From positions 4,914,171 through 4,978,170 of the forward strand of contig NC_088881.1 of the NCBI RefSeq assembly GCF_032884065.1: 64,000 nucleotides of DNA. Reading direction: 5' to 3'. How positions within the stretch are numbered: position 1 is the first letter of the stretch; each line of letters begins with the position of its first letter. Positions 49,668 through 59,964 of the stretch are shown piece by piece. The notes under the pieces are model-generated. The model did not search any database. It had not been told where the DNA came from and worked only from the letters and a program-made list of their open reading frames with translations. Source of the stretch: Artemia franciscana. Lineage: Eukaryota > Arthropoda > Branchiopoda > Anostraca > Artemiidae. The position numbers and the translations under genes are program-made.

Positions 49668-49985
49668 ACTGGGGACCAAAGGTGTTTGACAACTAAGGCA
49701 GTTCTCAATTATTAGCCAAGAGTAAAAATTTGGTCGACATATCTTCTACCTTTTATAAAACAGCACTGTTCTTCTCTTAAAACTTTGTCTACATCATCTC
49801 TCAGTCCATAAAGTATCATATTACTAAGTAATTTGCTACCTACAGAGACCAGACTAATGCCTCGATAATTCCAATAATAAGATTTTTGTCTTGGCGTAGA
49901 AGCTTGTCTTCGCCAAAGATAATCGCAATTATTTAATTTACATCTTATAATGAAATGACACTGCTTAAGGGTACCTAGTTTCAAT
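49664..49985 (-). pseudogene. LINE RT, 5' part beyond the inserted element
   Basis: Minus strand YYWNYRGISLVSVGSKLLSN, LREEQCCFIKGRRYVDQIFT, then (frame shifted) IIENCLSCQTPLVPSF, which leads straight into LDYEQAFD at 47,880. Standard RT fingers block. Confidence 0.85.
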
Positions 49986-50058
49986 TATAGAATGAGATTA
50001 AACATTTCGGTGCACCATACGGTGCAACATGGAAAACCCCGTTTAAGGTTCAAGTTAC

Positions 50059-50252
50059 CTCTGAGCTTCTCTTTCATCTTTTGGTGTATATGTAGCAATA
50101 GCATCTAAAATGAATACTTGGCCCCACTCAGTGCATTCGTTTAGAGCAGGGAGAAGTTTATTGATGATTTGGGTGTTCATCTCAACCAATGGCGCACCAG
50201 TGCTGCTCGCCTCATTGATCTCGGATATAGGAGCCACTGCATTTGCAACAAC
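50059..50252 (-). CDS. AP-1-2beta: Beta-adaptin third coding exon
   Basis: 64 codons plus 2 nt, residues 176-239. It starts VVANAV after a TGTTTTTACAG acceptor, contains the signature [20 protein letters not shown], and ends PKDEREAQ + AG at a GTAACT donor. Family members continue with Ser-Ile-Cys-Glu, so the AG is the first two bases of the Ser codon. The helical-trunk sequence is well conserved except AVAPISEI where most members have AVAALSEI. It is open and intact. Confidence 0.95.
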
Positions 50253-50969
50253 CTGTAAAAACATACATTTTTACAAATATCAAATTAACCTGAGGGAAGA
50301 CAAATTGCTACTGCAGCACAATTTCAAGACCTTTTCTGATATCCAGCACGATAGAGCAAACTTGCATATAAGGGAAGGGGATGTCTCAAAGGCACAATCT
50401 TCCATAAGGCTTCCTCTTCCCTCTTTTTGTTGTTATTTTCAACATTCCTCCAGAAAAATCCTTTCAGCCTCTGAACAGTGTTGCACTCCCTGATTGCTTA
50501 CACTTTTGAATTTTAGATTTTTGGCTCTCTTGTTTAAGTCATTCCGTTTGGGCTCTTGTAAGCAAAATGCTAAAATTTCAACATGTCTTGGTTAGTTCAG
50601 GATAATTTGAAGTTTTTGTTTTTTGTCAGATGGCAACCTTAAATCAAATAATCGACAAGCTCCCATATTTCCCAGCTAGTCACTAATGTGAAAACAATCA
50701 CCTATATTGTCTTGCCTTTTATAACTGAAGCAAGAAGGCAAGCGAGCTCTGCATACGGTTTAAAGAGATTGTATACACACAACAGCTTTCATTAATGGGT
50801 CTGTGTAGCTAATTTATCACATTATGCTGCTTTGCCAAATGATTTTATGCAGTGGTGTTGGTTCTGAATCCTTTTAGTTTAGGCCTTACTTCCCCAATCC
50901 CAAAAAAACAAGGATACACATGTATGTTTGTCACACCAACCAATTAATCTTTTTTTTCTGCATTTGCTA

Positions 50970-51560
50970 AGGTATTTGAACTGCATATGATTAAACATTT
51001 ACGCTACTTGTCGGACTCCTTATCAGTTTTGACGCCATCCTAAGCGCCGATGTGTTTCTGCTTTAATATGTTTGAAATGCAGATGAGCCAGATGGGAGCC
51101 TTGCCCTTTAAACGTATAACGACAGTAAAGTACCTGATTCGTCTTGGCATCCCCTAGCAATAGATACACTTTTGAACGGTGGAGTGTCCCCAGATTTAGT
51201 TGGCCCATTGTTTAAATGTAGTACCAAACAAAAGCTACAATGCGCATTCCTTGAAATGATTTACTTTCTGAAGAAATACCAATTCACGTTGGGTTCAAAC
51301 AGCATGCAATTACTTCACTCATTTTGTGCATTAATTCAATACCACAGCTCACTCCCAACTGCCTTCAGGTTGTATGTATAAGGGTACTAATTTACGATAA
51401 TGCGTTACGCAGATGAAGTTTTTATGTTAGTAAGACCTCTAATGGAGTTGAAAAATGTTTCCAAGACATTTATCAAAATTATCGTGAAATTAGACTTTCA
51501 CTAAATAACGTAAAATATGATGTTTGATTTTCAACGAATTCTAGACACGAGTTGTCGTAA
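50970..51560 (+). pseudogene. LINE reverse transcriptase scrap
   Basis: FELHMIKHLRYLSDS at about 50,975 resembles the RT block before the Q-F-G-F motif. ALRYADEVFMLVRPLMELKN near 51,405 is the catalytic box as Y-A-D-E. The intervening ORF (51,172-51,381) is part of the same degraded element. Stops and frameshifts throughout. Confidence 0.6.
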
Positions 51561-53400
51561 GACAAAAGACACGGACTATATATACGAAAATAATTTATAA
51601 CAAATCTATTGATTTGAATGGTACTGCATTAACACCTGGTAACAAGTTCACACGCGCTGGTCCCCCAACTAGAAAAAGAGTATGAGAAAGCTAAGATACT
51701 AATGTTGGAAAAGATTGAAATTAAAACCCATTGTTCCTTTGGTACGACTGTAAGTTCACAATTCCCTTTGAATAGGACCTTATTTTTGCAAAAATTCATA
51801 ATATTGTAGCCATGCCACAAATTATATATTTAAGGCCGTTTTACCGTATATTTAGTGACCTAGCAGAAAATCCTGTCAGATCAGAAAAGCGAAAACAAAA
51901 AACCGTAGCATACACTCTTTTGTAAGGATCGGAGAAAAACTGTTTTGCTCCCTCCTGTGACAGAAAACTCTCAAGTTGTCTTGCCCCCCCCCCCCTCCAA
52001 CAGTAAAAACATCTGTCACTGGAAGTTTCAAACAGACCCCAAGCCATGATACAAAATAGGGTGGATCAAGCAAAACAACAACTTCAGAAATATTCATTTA
52101 CGAAGAGAAAATGACCCCCTTCCCATTTCTCAAGAAATTTTTATCCATCTGCATAATTATAACGGTCTAATGTATTTTTTTTTCGCAAAAACCACAACTT
52201 TTACCCAAAAAGGAATACGTTCTAAATATTTAACTTTTTAGCAACTGAAAAAAAAACCGTCAGACTCAAACCAATAATCTACTTGGTTTCACAGCTTTGA
52301 CGCATTATATATACAAGGAAATAGGTTTGCTATAAATCAGTTTTCTCCAGAATTACTAACATTACAAAGCTATACGAGCTTGAGACTCACTTAAGGCTCG
52401 CGAGCTTATTAAACAAACAAAAATGTATTAAAATAGAGCAAACTTAAGATTTGGTAAGTGTACCATGTTTTGTCTCACGGCAGTGGAACCAAGCTGAGAT
52501 TAACAGGAATTTTTTTGGGTGAAGGGCAAGGAAAATCATGATTTTGTGCTTGATAGATTGGAACGAAACATTCTTTGGTGCTCCTCACAAATGAGCATAA
52601 GCTACACTTTTTTCATACCTGTCGTTCAACAAGGTCTAAATAACATAAAATGTGATGTTTGATTTTTAACGGCTAGTTTCTTAAACAGAATATATTCTTG
52701 ATTAGGGAATACGCACTCCAGTTCTTGTGTTGAACTCTCCCCACTTTTTTACATTTGATTTGGTCATAGTTAGTCCTTCTGGCCTTAGATCTTTCATGGT
52801 TATTTTATTTACCAAATTTTCAGCTTTCATACTTCATCTCAAGACTGTCCTTTAGTAACGAGTGTATATCTGTATTATACAGCAATAAAAAAAACACATA
52901 GTGACAATGAAATTGGGCTAAACCCTTGCCGAAAATTGAAGCAGTCAGTGGGCTAAAGTTGAAGAAAACTCTCTGCCTTTTTGTTTTGACGAATAACCTT
53001 AACACTAAAATCCTTCTAAGAATATGAATTATATGTCCGCTTCTTATCCAAATATTAAAGAGCATTTTAAGTGTTTAGCAATTTTTCAATTGAAAACTAT
53101 CAATTGAAAGTTTTCAAAATGGGATGTTCCAAAAAAAATGGCAACAGCAGCGAATTAACACTCAATATCAAAAATAAACATAAGAAACTATTGAGGCCAC
53201 AATTTAGTGAAGACAGGTGACTAAAGAGATAGAAAAAAAACTGCATGGTGACGTATCTACTATTGTTAGTCAGCACATTGGATGAGGCGGCACATTGGCC
53301 TCTTCTCTGTACCTTGTATACAGCCAATCAATGTGTCTCGAAACAGATGTTTGGAAAAGCTTTGCTCCCTCATTTGTAAAGTCTTTTAATGTTACTGTTA
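51561..53400. other. No gene recognised
   Basis: AT-rich; C11 tract near 51,985. No supported coding region. Confidence 0.5.
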
Positions 53401-53414
53401 GTAAGCAAGAACAG

Positions 53415-53770
53415 CTACAGCTGTAGTTCGCTAGTTATATTACATTTTCACTAGTCAGTTATTGTGCACTGATTTTAAGTGGACGATTGGATTTATTTCA
53501 AATTATTTCAAAAGTGTTGACTATGGATTGTACATGTATTTCTGTTTTGACAACTAACACGATTATTTGGCTTGTCCGCTGCTTTAGTTCATTCGTTATA
53601 TTTTATTATATTTTGACTAGTCAGTTATTGTGTACTGATTTTAAGAGGATAGTTAGAATTATTAAAAATTATTTTAAAAGTGTTGACATTAGATTGTATA
53701 TATATATATATATATGTTTCAAAACGAATATTTGGCTTGTCCGCTGCCCGTTTTGGAAATAAATTGAACT
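53415..53770. repeat. ~175-bp two-copy tandem repeat
   Basis: CTAGTCAGTTATTGTGCACT...TTCAAAAGTGTTGAC...ATTTGGCTTGTCCGCTGC occurs twice (landmark TTGGCTTGTCCGCTGC at 53,566 and 53,730). The second copy contains (TA)9 and ends AAATAAATTGAACTGAATTG. Confidence 0.85.
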
Positions 53771-54074
53771 GAATTGTCTAGTTTAAGGCTCTGTTCCATT
53801 GTTGCAAAAGTTTGTCCAGCAAAAAAACGTGACACTCAAAACAAGTTAAAGCAAAAAAAAAATCAACATATCTTTGTGCGGACCTTGCAGTTGTCTTTAT
53901 TTTATGTTATAATAATGTTCCTATTCACTCACTATTTCATTCCTTTTATTTACTACCTTCCTCTCTAATTTGGAACAAGATATTTTCTCAGAAGAGAGAA
54001 AGGAAATATCTCTCTTTAAAAAACAACAACATACGTTTCATCAGTTGTCACACACTGCTATTGGGGGCTATGTA

Positions 54075-54345
54075 AGTAAGTAAATAAGACAGAACTAGAC
54101 CCTTAAGATCCAAACTGGCGGTGCTGATATCCGTTTCATGGCCCTTCAGCGAGGAAGTGTAATGGAGGGCTGAGGGCCAACAATCCTATGCTTTCACACA
54201 CCCTTCCTACTTAACTTCCTTAGATTTCTCCATGTACCCATTTAGAGCTGGGTCGACTCTGGCGTTACAGAGTCACGCCACTGACCCCCGTCCCAAAATA
54301 AATAACTGGTCACAACTGGGATTGAACCCGTGCCCCTATGTAAAA
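54075..54345 (-). repeat. tRNA-derived SINE, copy 3 (head truncated)
   Basis: B-box-like GGTTCAATCCC (54,318-54,328), then the shared body GTCAGTGGCGTGACTCTGTAA, GAGTCGACCCAGCTCTAAAT, GGGTACATGGAGAAATCTAA. The A-box side is lost. The 3' part differs from copy 2 after the AGAAATCT(A/G)AGG block. Confidence 0.75.
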
Positions 54346-54827
54346 TAGGGGGCTATGTAAAACAAAGATAATAATTAGTGCGAACGTTATCTAATGTTCA
54401 AGTTTTCAGCATTTAGGACGAACACAGAAAAATACAGCCCATGTTCAAAAACAAAGATCAAGAAAACAAATGGCTGTAGAGCTGCACCAAGTTTTCAAGA
54501 CAAAACAAGCAAGATTTCATCACAAGTTTTGAACAGGTAACAAGTTTTTTTTAAATATGTTTAGTGGGAGAAATATTGCCAGGATACCGTTTGGGCAGGC
54601 GTCAACCACACTTTGGGCGGGGGGAGTGAGTTAACCACTGTAACCGCATTTTTATATATGTCATATACTCAGGAAAATATTTATATTTCTACAATACTTT
54701 CAAATTCCAAAGCGGGCGGGGAGGGAGTCTCCGATGCGATCCTGTTGCTGTACCATGGCATCAAGAAAATAAAATTTAAAAAAAAAACAAAAAAGAACAG
54801 ATAAATCAGCAAAAACATGACAAATAC

Positions 54828-55073
54828 CATAGAGTTAGAGTCCGAGAGCAACTCTTTCAGCTGATCTAAGAATCCTTGGTCTTCAACTAATGTTGCTAAG
54901 ATGTCATGCAGTTTTGCAACACAGACAGCTGTAGTTTTTCTCACATATGGGTCTTCATCTTTCAAACACTTCCTTAAGGGCTCGCAAAGGTATTCAGTAA
55001 TTTTATCAACTCGAATACAGCCCATGGTTCGAACAGCAAGTGCTCTGATCAAAGGATTTGGGTCTTCACAATC
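54828..55073 (-). CDS. AP-1-2beta: Beta-adaptin second coding exon
   Basis: 82 codons, residues 94-175 of the family numbering. It begins [19 protein letters not shown] after a TTTTTTAG acceptor, runs through [20 protein letters not shown], and ends [18 protein letters not shown] at a GTATTT donor. This is part of the helical solenoid trunk that packs against the other large subunit in the AP core. The exon is open throughout and starts and ends in phase 0, matching its neighbours (previous exon ends NTFVK, next begins VVANAV). Small departures from the usual family sequence (KTT for KTA, SNSM for SNPM) are conservative. Confidence 0.95.
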
Positions 55074-55859
55074 CTAAAAAATTGAATAGTATTATGAACA
55101 GAAAAATATACGATGACGAGTTCACACAAACAGGGAACACGGTCTGTCACCCATTAAAAACTGTTGCTTTCCTTGAAAATACCCTACCTAAGTTGTCTTT
55201 AATAGAAAAAAAATTCAAAATTATTGTTTTCTTTCTTGTATCTAAACACACTTCAACTGTTGCTTTCCCAAGGGAAATGATTTAAAATTACTCCTCCCCT
55301 GTTTTCTCCTGGCCATGGACCCTTAGAGGGAGTCTATTTGAAGTGTTTTGTTCTGAATTTATTGGTTGAATAAATTAATTGATTGATTGATGACAAAAAA
55401 AAACATATTGAGACTGTTGCAAACTATCCAAGAGGGTATTAAAAATGGTTTCTGAAATGGTAAAAGTAAAAGAATAGGAATTAATTCCAAAGTGAAAATG
55501 TTAATGATTCCAAATACAAAAAAAAAAAAAATTAAGCTTCCCAATTGGTGACTCAAAGCAGCTAGAAAACTCCTCATAGATTAATTTCAGTACTAGAAAT
55601 CCAGTGCCTACTGCGGCCAACTATCCAAAAAACTGTTTTAATCCATGGCTAATAGATAAGTTGTAGTGTATAACGCATGCATGCTTCCAAATTTTTTTTA
55701 TTAACTGCATCTTTTTAGCATACTTTTTCGGCAATAGAAATAAAAAATTCTGGCAAATTTGCTACTTGTATACAACGTATCTTCTTTGCCTCCAATCTTA
55801 GGTCATTAATTTTTTAGGCCACCGGGAGATATGATATCATAGATAACGCATCGGAAGAA

Positions 55860-56320
55860 TGTCAATTTCCAATCAAATAACCTTCCTCTAAAGTTTATAC
55901 AGCCGTCCCTTACATAAAACCTTAATATGCCCTGGGGCATAACTTACAGCCTTTTCCCCTGGGATCAGGGGGGAGGGTGGTTTCAACCCTGGAGGCACTG
56001 TTATATGATCTTTGGACTACCCTGAATAAAATGACTATCTCAATATTTTGTTGGATGCATTTGGGGAAAAGAGGACCGGGGGGCTATGTACCCCACAATC
56101 ACTTTTGACTCTTAAAAAAGATCTAGAAATTCCAATCGAAAAAGCCCCTCCGAAGTTAATACGACCACCCCTTCTATATACAGTGCCTCTGGGAACAAAT
56201 ATAAAATATTCAAGCCTCATGGCCTTTACTATAGGCACTGCTATAGTGTGGTCTCTGACCTTATGGACCATGGCCTTTACTACAGGCAAAACTGTAGCGT
56301 TATCTCTGATAAAGTACAAG
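55860..56320. repeat. Degraded dispersed repeat
   Basis: 55,870-56,190 matches the 5.1-5.9-kb unit (GGGGCATAACTTACAGCC, AAAATGACTATCTCA, CATTTGGGGAAAAGAG). 56,219-56,310 holds a 57-bp imperfect tandem pair (ATGGCCTTTACTA...). Confidence 0.65.
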
Positions 56321-57700
56321 TAATAAGAGCCTATTTTTAAGGAGCCTGTGTACCCAGCCAAAACTGAGCTTGTGCATCAGTTTCCTTAGCTAAAGACTTA
56401 TAGATATACATTTATAACCCATCAGAAATAAAAGAGGCTAGGCTTTTTCAGGTCCCCTGAAACTCTTTTCCCTCCCACAGACAAATATAAACTCCCTTGG
56501 ACCAAAGAATAGTACCTAAGGTTTCAGTCTTACTGTAAAGCCAAAACCAAGGACACGTGCCTTTTTCTCCTAAAACCACCCTGTGAAAAATGAAATATCT
56601 AGATGCCCATGACCCAGGTACTGCGTGCATCATGCCATCCTCAGAATCATTTTATTAGGCTTCTTGACTATTCTGACCAAAACAACCATATGCAAATTTT
56701 GATCCAATTCCACATTTGGTTACAGGAGAGGGGAGTCTGGGAACAAAAAGGCTCAGTAGACCTCCCTAAGGGTGCTGGCCCTTATAAGGGGAAGTAAGTC
56801 TTTCAGTAACCAAACAAGGATTCTTCTAAGTTTCTAGAACCACCCATTCCACACAAAGTGGCTGGATAAAAAATACATATCCTTGATTAGGATATATTGG
56901 AGTGATTATTGAGGTGACCAATTCAAGTTCACAGTCAATGCCAGTCTTAAGCATAAACAAAAACAATAAACAAAAATAGAAGGAATTTCAAACCAGACCC
57001 TTGCTTTAACAAGGGTTGTCCCTATTTATACATGACTTAAAAGTCACTCCACCTCTTCCCTCTCCCTTTCTCTACACCTGGGGATGTACCTAATTCATCT
57101 TCCTTGGCCAACTAGGCAGCATACCGAGCATCTTATCACCATTATCTTTTGCACCCACAAAGGCTTTGTCCCGTGTGGTGTACCAGATTACCAGAATCAG
57201 CGCTCTCACCCACCTTAGCTAAGAAAAACACTCCATGAGCCTACCAATGTCTGGGTCTTAATCAAAGTGTTTCTTCCTTATCTAGACTATAAATATAGAA
57301 GAGCTAGCAGAGCATGTCCCTTGCTTCTTCAATAGGATTTTTAGTACAATAGCAATGAAGACACAAGTTGAAGCCCACCAATCAAAACAAAAGTGCTATC
57401 TGAGATTCAATCAAACCCAAGTCCTTGTCAATCATCTAAGATCAATTACAAATTTTCCATTTTTACTCCAAACAATGATTTTTTTTTTTTCAATGCAATC
57501 AAAGAGACCAGAGAAGAAGAATTGAAACCTACGAAATATTAGAATTTGAGCCTATCAATGAAAATTTTTCTGGAAACAAATGGCGGCTATCCCTTCCTCT
57601 TTTGGAATAGAATAATATGGCTAATCCCCATTTCATCTCCTTACTGCTAAACTTTTTTTTATAATTTAGACCTAATGCTTCCATTCAGAAATATAATTAA
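56321..57700. other. Intron, nothing recognised
   Basis: Lies between the first and second coding exons of beta-adaptin. Less repetitive than the rest; no extra exon needed here because exon phases already match. Confidence 0.6.
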
Positions 57701-57710
57701 GCTGTCTTAC

Positions 57711-57995
57711 CTTGACAAATGTATTGACAGCCATAATTGCCATATCAGGTTGGCTTTTTGCATAATTCATCAAATACAAGTAGACCAATTTTTTCAATTC
57801 TAAATTATCAGTCTGCATACTAATTAACAACATCTGGAAACAATGCTGAGACATCTTTGCCAACTGTCATTGAAGCTATTACTTTCTTGACTGCTTCTCT
57901 CTTCTTTTCTTTCTTGTCACTATTCAGCTCTGATTTAAGCTCAAAAATCTCACCTTTTTTGGTGGTTCTGAAGTATTTGGCATCAGTCATCTTGT
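57711..57995 (-). CDS. AP-1-2beta: Beta-adaptin first coding exon, frameshifted
   Basis: Start codon at 57,990 opens [19 protein letters not shown], the near-invariant N-terminus of AP-1/AP-2 beta subunits. It continues to [20 protein letters not shown] (codons 37-56). The next codon should be Cys (TGT) but reads TAG T: there is one extra base at about 57,821 (plus-strand T). Past that base the reading frame resumes as [20 protein letters not shown] and ends AVNTFVK (codon 93) at a GTAAGA donor. A TTTTCAG acceptor sits 5 nt before the ATG, so a separate 5'UTR exon upstream is likely. The residues are otherwise the family standard, so the insertion could be an assembly error or a recent inactivating change. 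Confidence 0.93.
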
Positions 57996-57999
57996 CTGA

Positions 58000-59775
58000 A
58001 AATATGGAGAAGTACTATTTCTGTTATTTCAAATGTCAATATAATAGTGTTGGGCAATAATTTGTTTCAACAATATATCGATATTTTTACTTTTGATATT
58101 CAATAATCCATATATCAATTTCCGCATTTCTGATCAGTTTCTTGCTCAGGTTAACTTTAAGTTTTGGCGAAATTCGATGACAAAATTTGTAATAAAAGAA
58201 TATTTTGCACAGTTTTTTTTTTACAAATTTTGAATAAAATACAAAAAACTTCTATTACATGAACGAATATTACAAAAATCATGATTTGGAATTACTTGGG
58301 CTCAGGGTAGAGAAAAATAAGCTACTGGTTATTCTAATCAGCAACATGTCAATTTGTTTCCCTGAGAATTTATTCAGCATTTCAGTGGTTAAATTAAAAC
58401 CTTTTTTTTCAACTAAAATTATGCAGTAACACTTAGAAAATGTTCCAAATATAAGGGAGATATCCCATCCTCAACACCCTACTCTTCATCCCAATGTTTC
58501 TTTTTTTTATTTTGATAATTTCCTTGCTCTAATTAGATAGCTCTTACAGGGGTGTATCTACAGCAAAACCTTGGGGGAGGCAAGGGGACAAGGGCACCAA
58601 TGAGCAAAATGTTGGGGGGGGGGAATGTGATGGTATGTGAAAGGTACCAGTAAATTACCAAATTGACAAATTTATTCTTATCAGAAACTTTTCAGTCCTA
58701 AAAAACTGTTTCTATGTAATAAAAAGAAATTGCAAATTATTGGCTGTGTGTGAAACTAATGTTACCAGATAGTACACAAGAAATTGGGAGACATCATTCT
58801 TTTCCAAATTGGGTTTTGCAAAAAAATAATATGTATTTTTCAAGAGAATCCTGACATTATGGGAAAAATTGGAGCCATTTTTGGAATTAACATATCAAAT
58901 AGCATGAAACTTGGCAAAATCCTTTATGGAATTTTCGAAACTGTAATTTTGGAGGCCATTGTCATCTATGAGTAAATTTATTAATGCCAAACCTGAAGAA
59001 ATTAATTCCAAGAAATTAGAAGTTTATTCTACAAAGACAGTGATAGGTGATGTAGCCTATATGAATATTTCTGCTATTTAACCACCATTCTTTCTTGGGA
59101 AAAAAGAAAATAACTAAATGAAAACCATAAAATAGCCTAAAGTCAAAAACATAGTCAAATGAAGAATATTTCTGCTACTTAACCAGCAAAACAAAATTAG
59201 CTAAATAGAAAGCATAAAACAGACCATAGCCAAAAGCCAGGAAGCAAAAAGAGACTTGTTGGTTGTACAGGCTGTCAGGTATTTAGTCAAAATGTTCCTA
59301 TTAGGTTAGTCAGTCTATATGTATGGTAAACTTTTTCTTCAAATACACACATCAAAATAAAGACTCACAATGACTGTATACAAGATGACATCTTTGTATA
59401 CAAGATGATGAATAACATCATAATTGCAGGTTAAAAGAATAAATGACTTTCTAGCAAAACAAAATAATGTATTTTTAAATAAAATCAGAATCCTTTTTTC
59501 TCAGTCCTAAAAAATTGTTTCTATGTAATATAAAAAATTAAAAATTATTAGTCAACATAATACTTGTCTCCACTCCAACATTCATTTATAATATACCCCA
59601 CAATAGAGAAAATGGGGTAGCTAAGTAGTAATGCTATTTGGCAGTTGCTGCTAAAGTGTCAGCAGCTTTTGGAATTCTGTTTAATTGTGCTATTGGCAGC
59701 TTTGGAACTTTGTCCATACCTGAATATACAAGATTGTTTCTAGAAAAAGAATAACTTGCAAGATTGAATTGAATA
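58000..59775. other. Upstream of the beta-adaptin start, nothing firm
   Basis: AT-rich with a G9 tract near 58,613. Any promoter or 5'UTR exon would be here or farther up, but I can point to no motif. Confidence 0.45.
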
Positions 59776-59779
59776 TTAT

Positions 59780-59895
59780 ATTACAACTTACCACCATCAA
59801 TTCTTCATTTTCATCTGATCCTATATCAGTATCCATTATTTCATCAATAAGCAACTGTAGAACTAAATAACGTTGTGCCATTTCTGATGTACCAC
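59780..59895 (-). other. Possible upstream exon or small ORF
   Basis: Minus-strand ORF that starts near 59,908 (MNSASGTSEMAQRYLVLQLL), runs on as IDEIMDTDIGSDENEELMV, and stops at a good GTAAGT donor at about 59,785. A CAG that could serve as acceptor lies just inside the ORF. It sits 1.8 kb upstream of the beta-adaptin start codon on the same strand. It could be a 5' exon of that gene or a piece of an unrelated gene or transposon. I do not recognise the protein. Confidence 0.25.
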
Positions 59896-59964
59896 TGGCA
59901 GAGTTCATTGTATGAGGATTTGAAAAAAAAACTGTGTAATTGTAAAATCTAAAATTGTCCATAT

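Larger units (their letters stand above)
36413..57995 (-). other. AP-1-2beta: Beta-adaptin locus (AP-1/AP-2 beta subunit), 5' portion with introns
   Basis: Span of four minus-strand exons that together encode codons 1-239 and about 355-403 of a beta-adaptin, the large clathrin-adaptor subunit whose N-terminal trunk is a stack of HEAT/ARM-type helices. In arthropods one gene usually serves both AP-1 (trans-Golgi/endosome) and AP-2 (plasma membrane). Introns are about 2.6, 4.6 and 13.5 kb and are full of transposons. Splice sites are clean GT-AG. Two defects are visible: a frameshift in the first coding exon, and absence of about codons 240-354 between the last two exons, whose phases do not fit each other (the third exon ends with 2 nt of a codon, the fourth starts in frame 0). 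The hinge and ear would lie at lower coordinates, but I recognise no such exon in the window. Confidence 0.85.

Noticed and set aside
54057-54085. GTAAGTAAGTAAATAAG as a splice donor
   Set aside because: It is on the plus strand at the 3' end of SINE copy 3, with no open frame leading to it.
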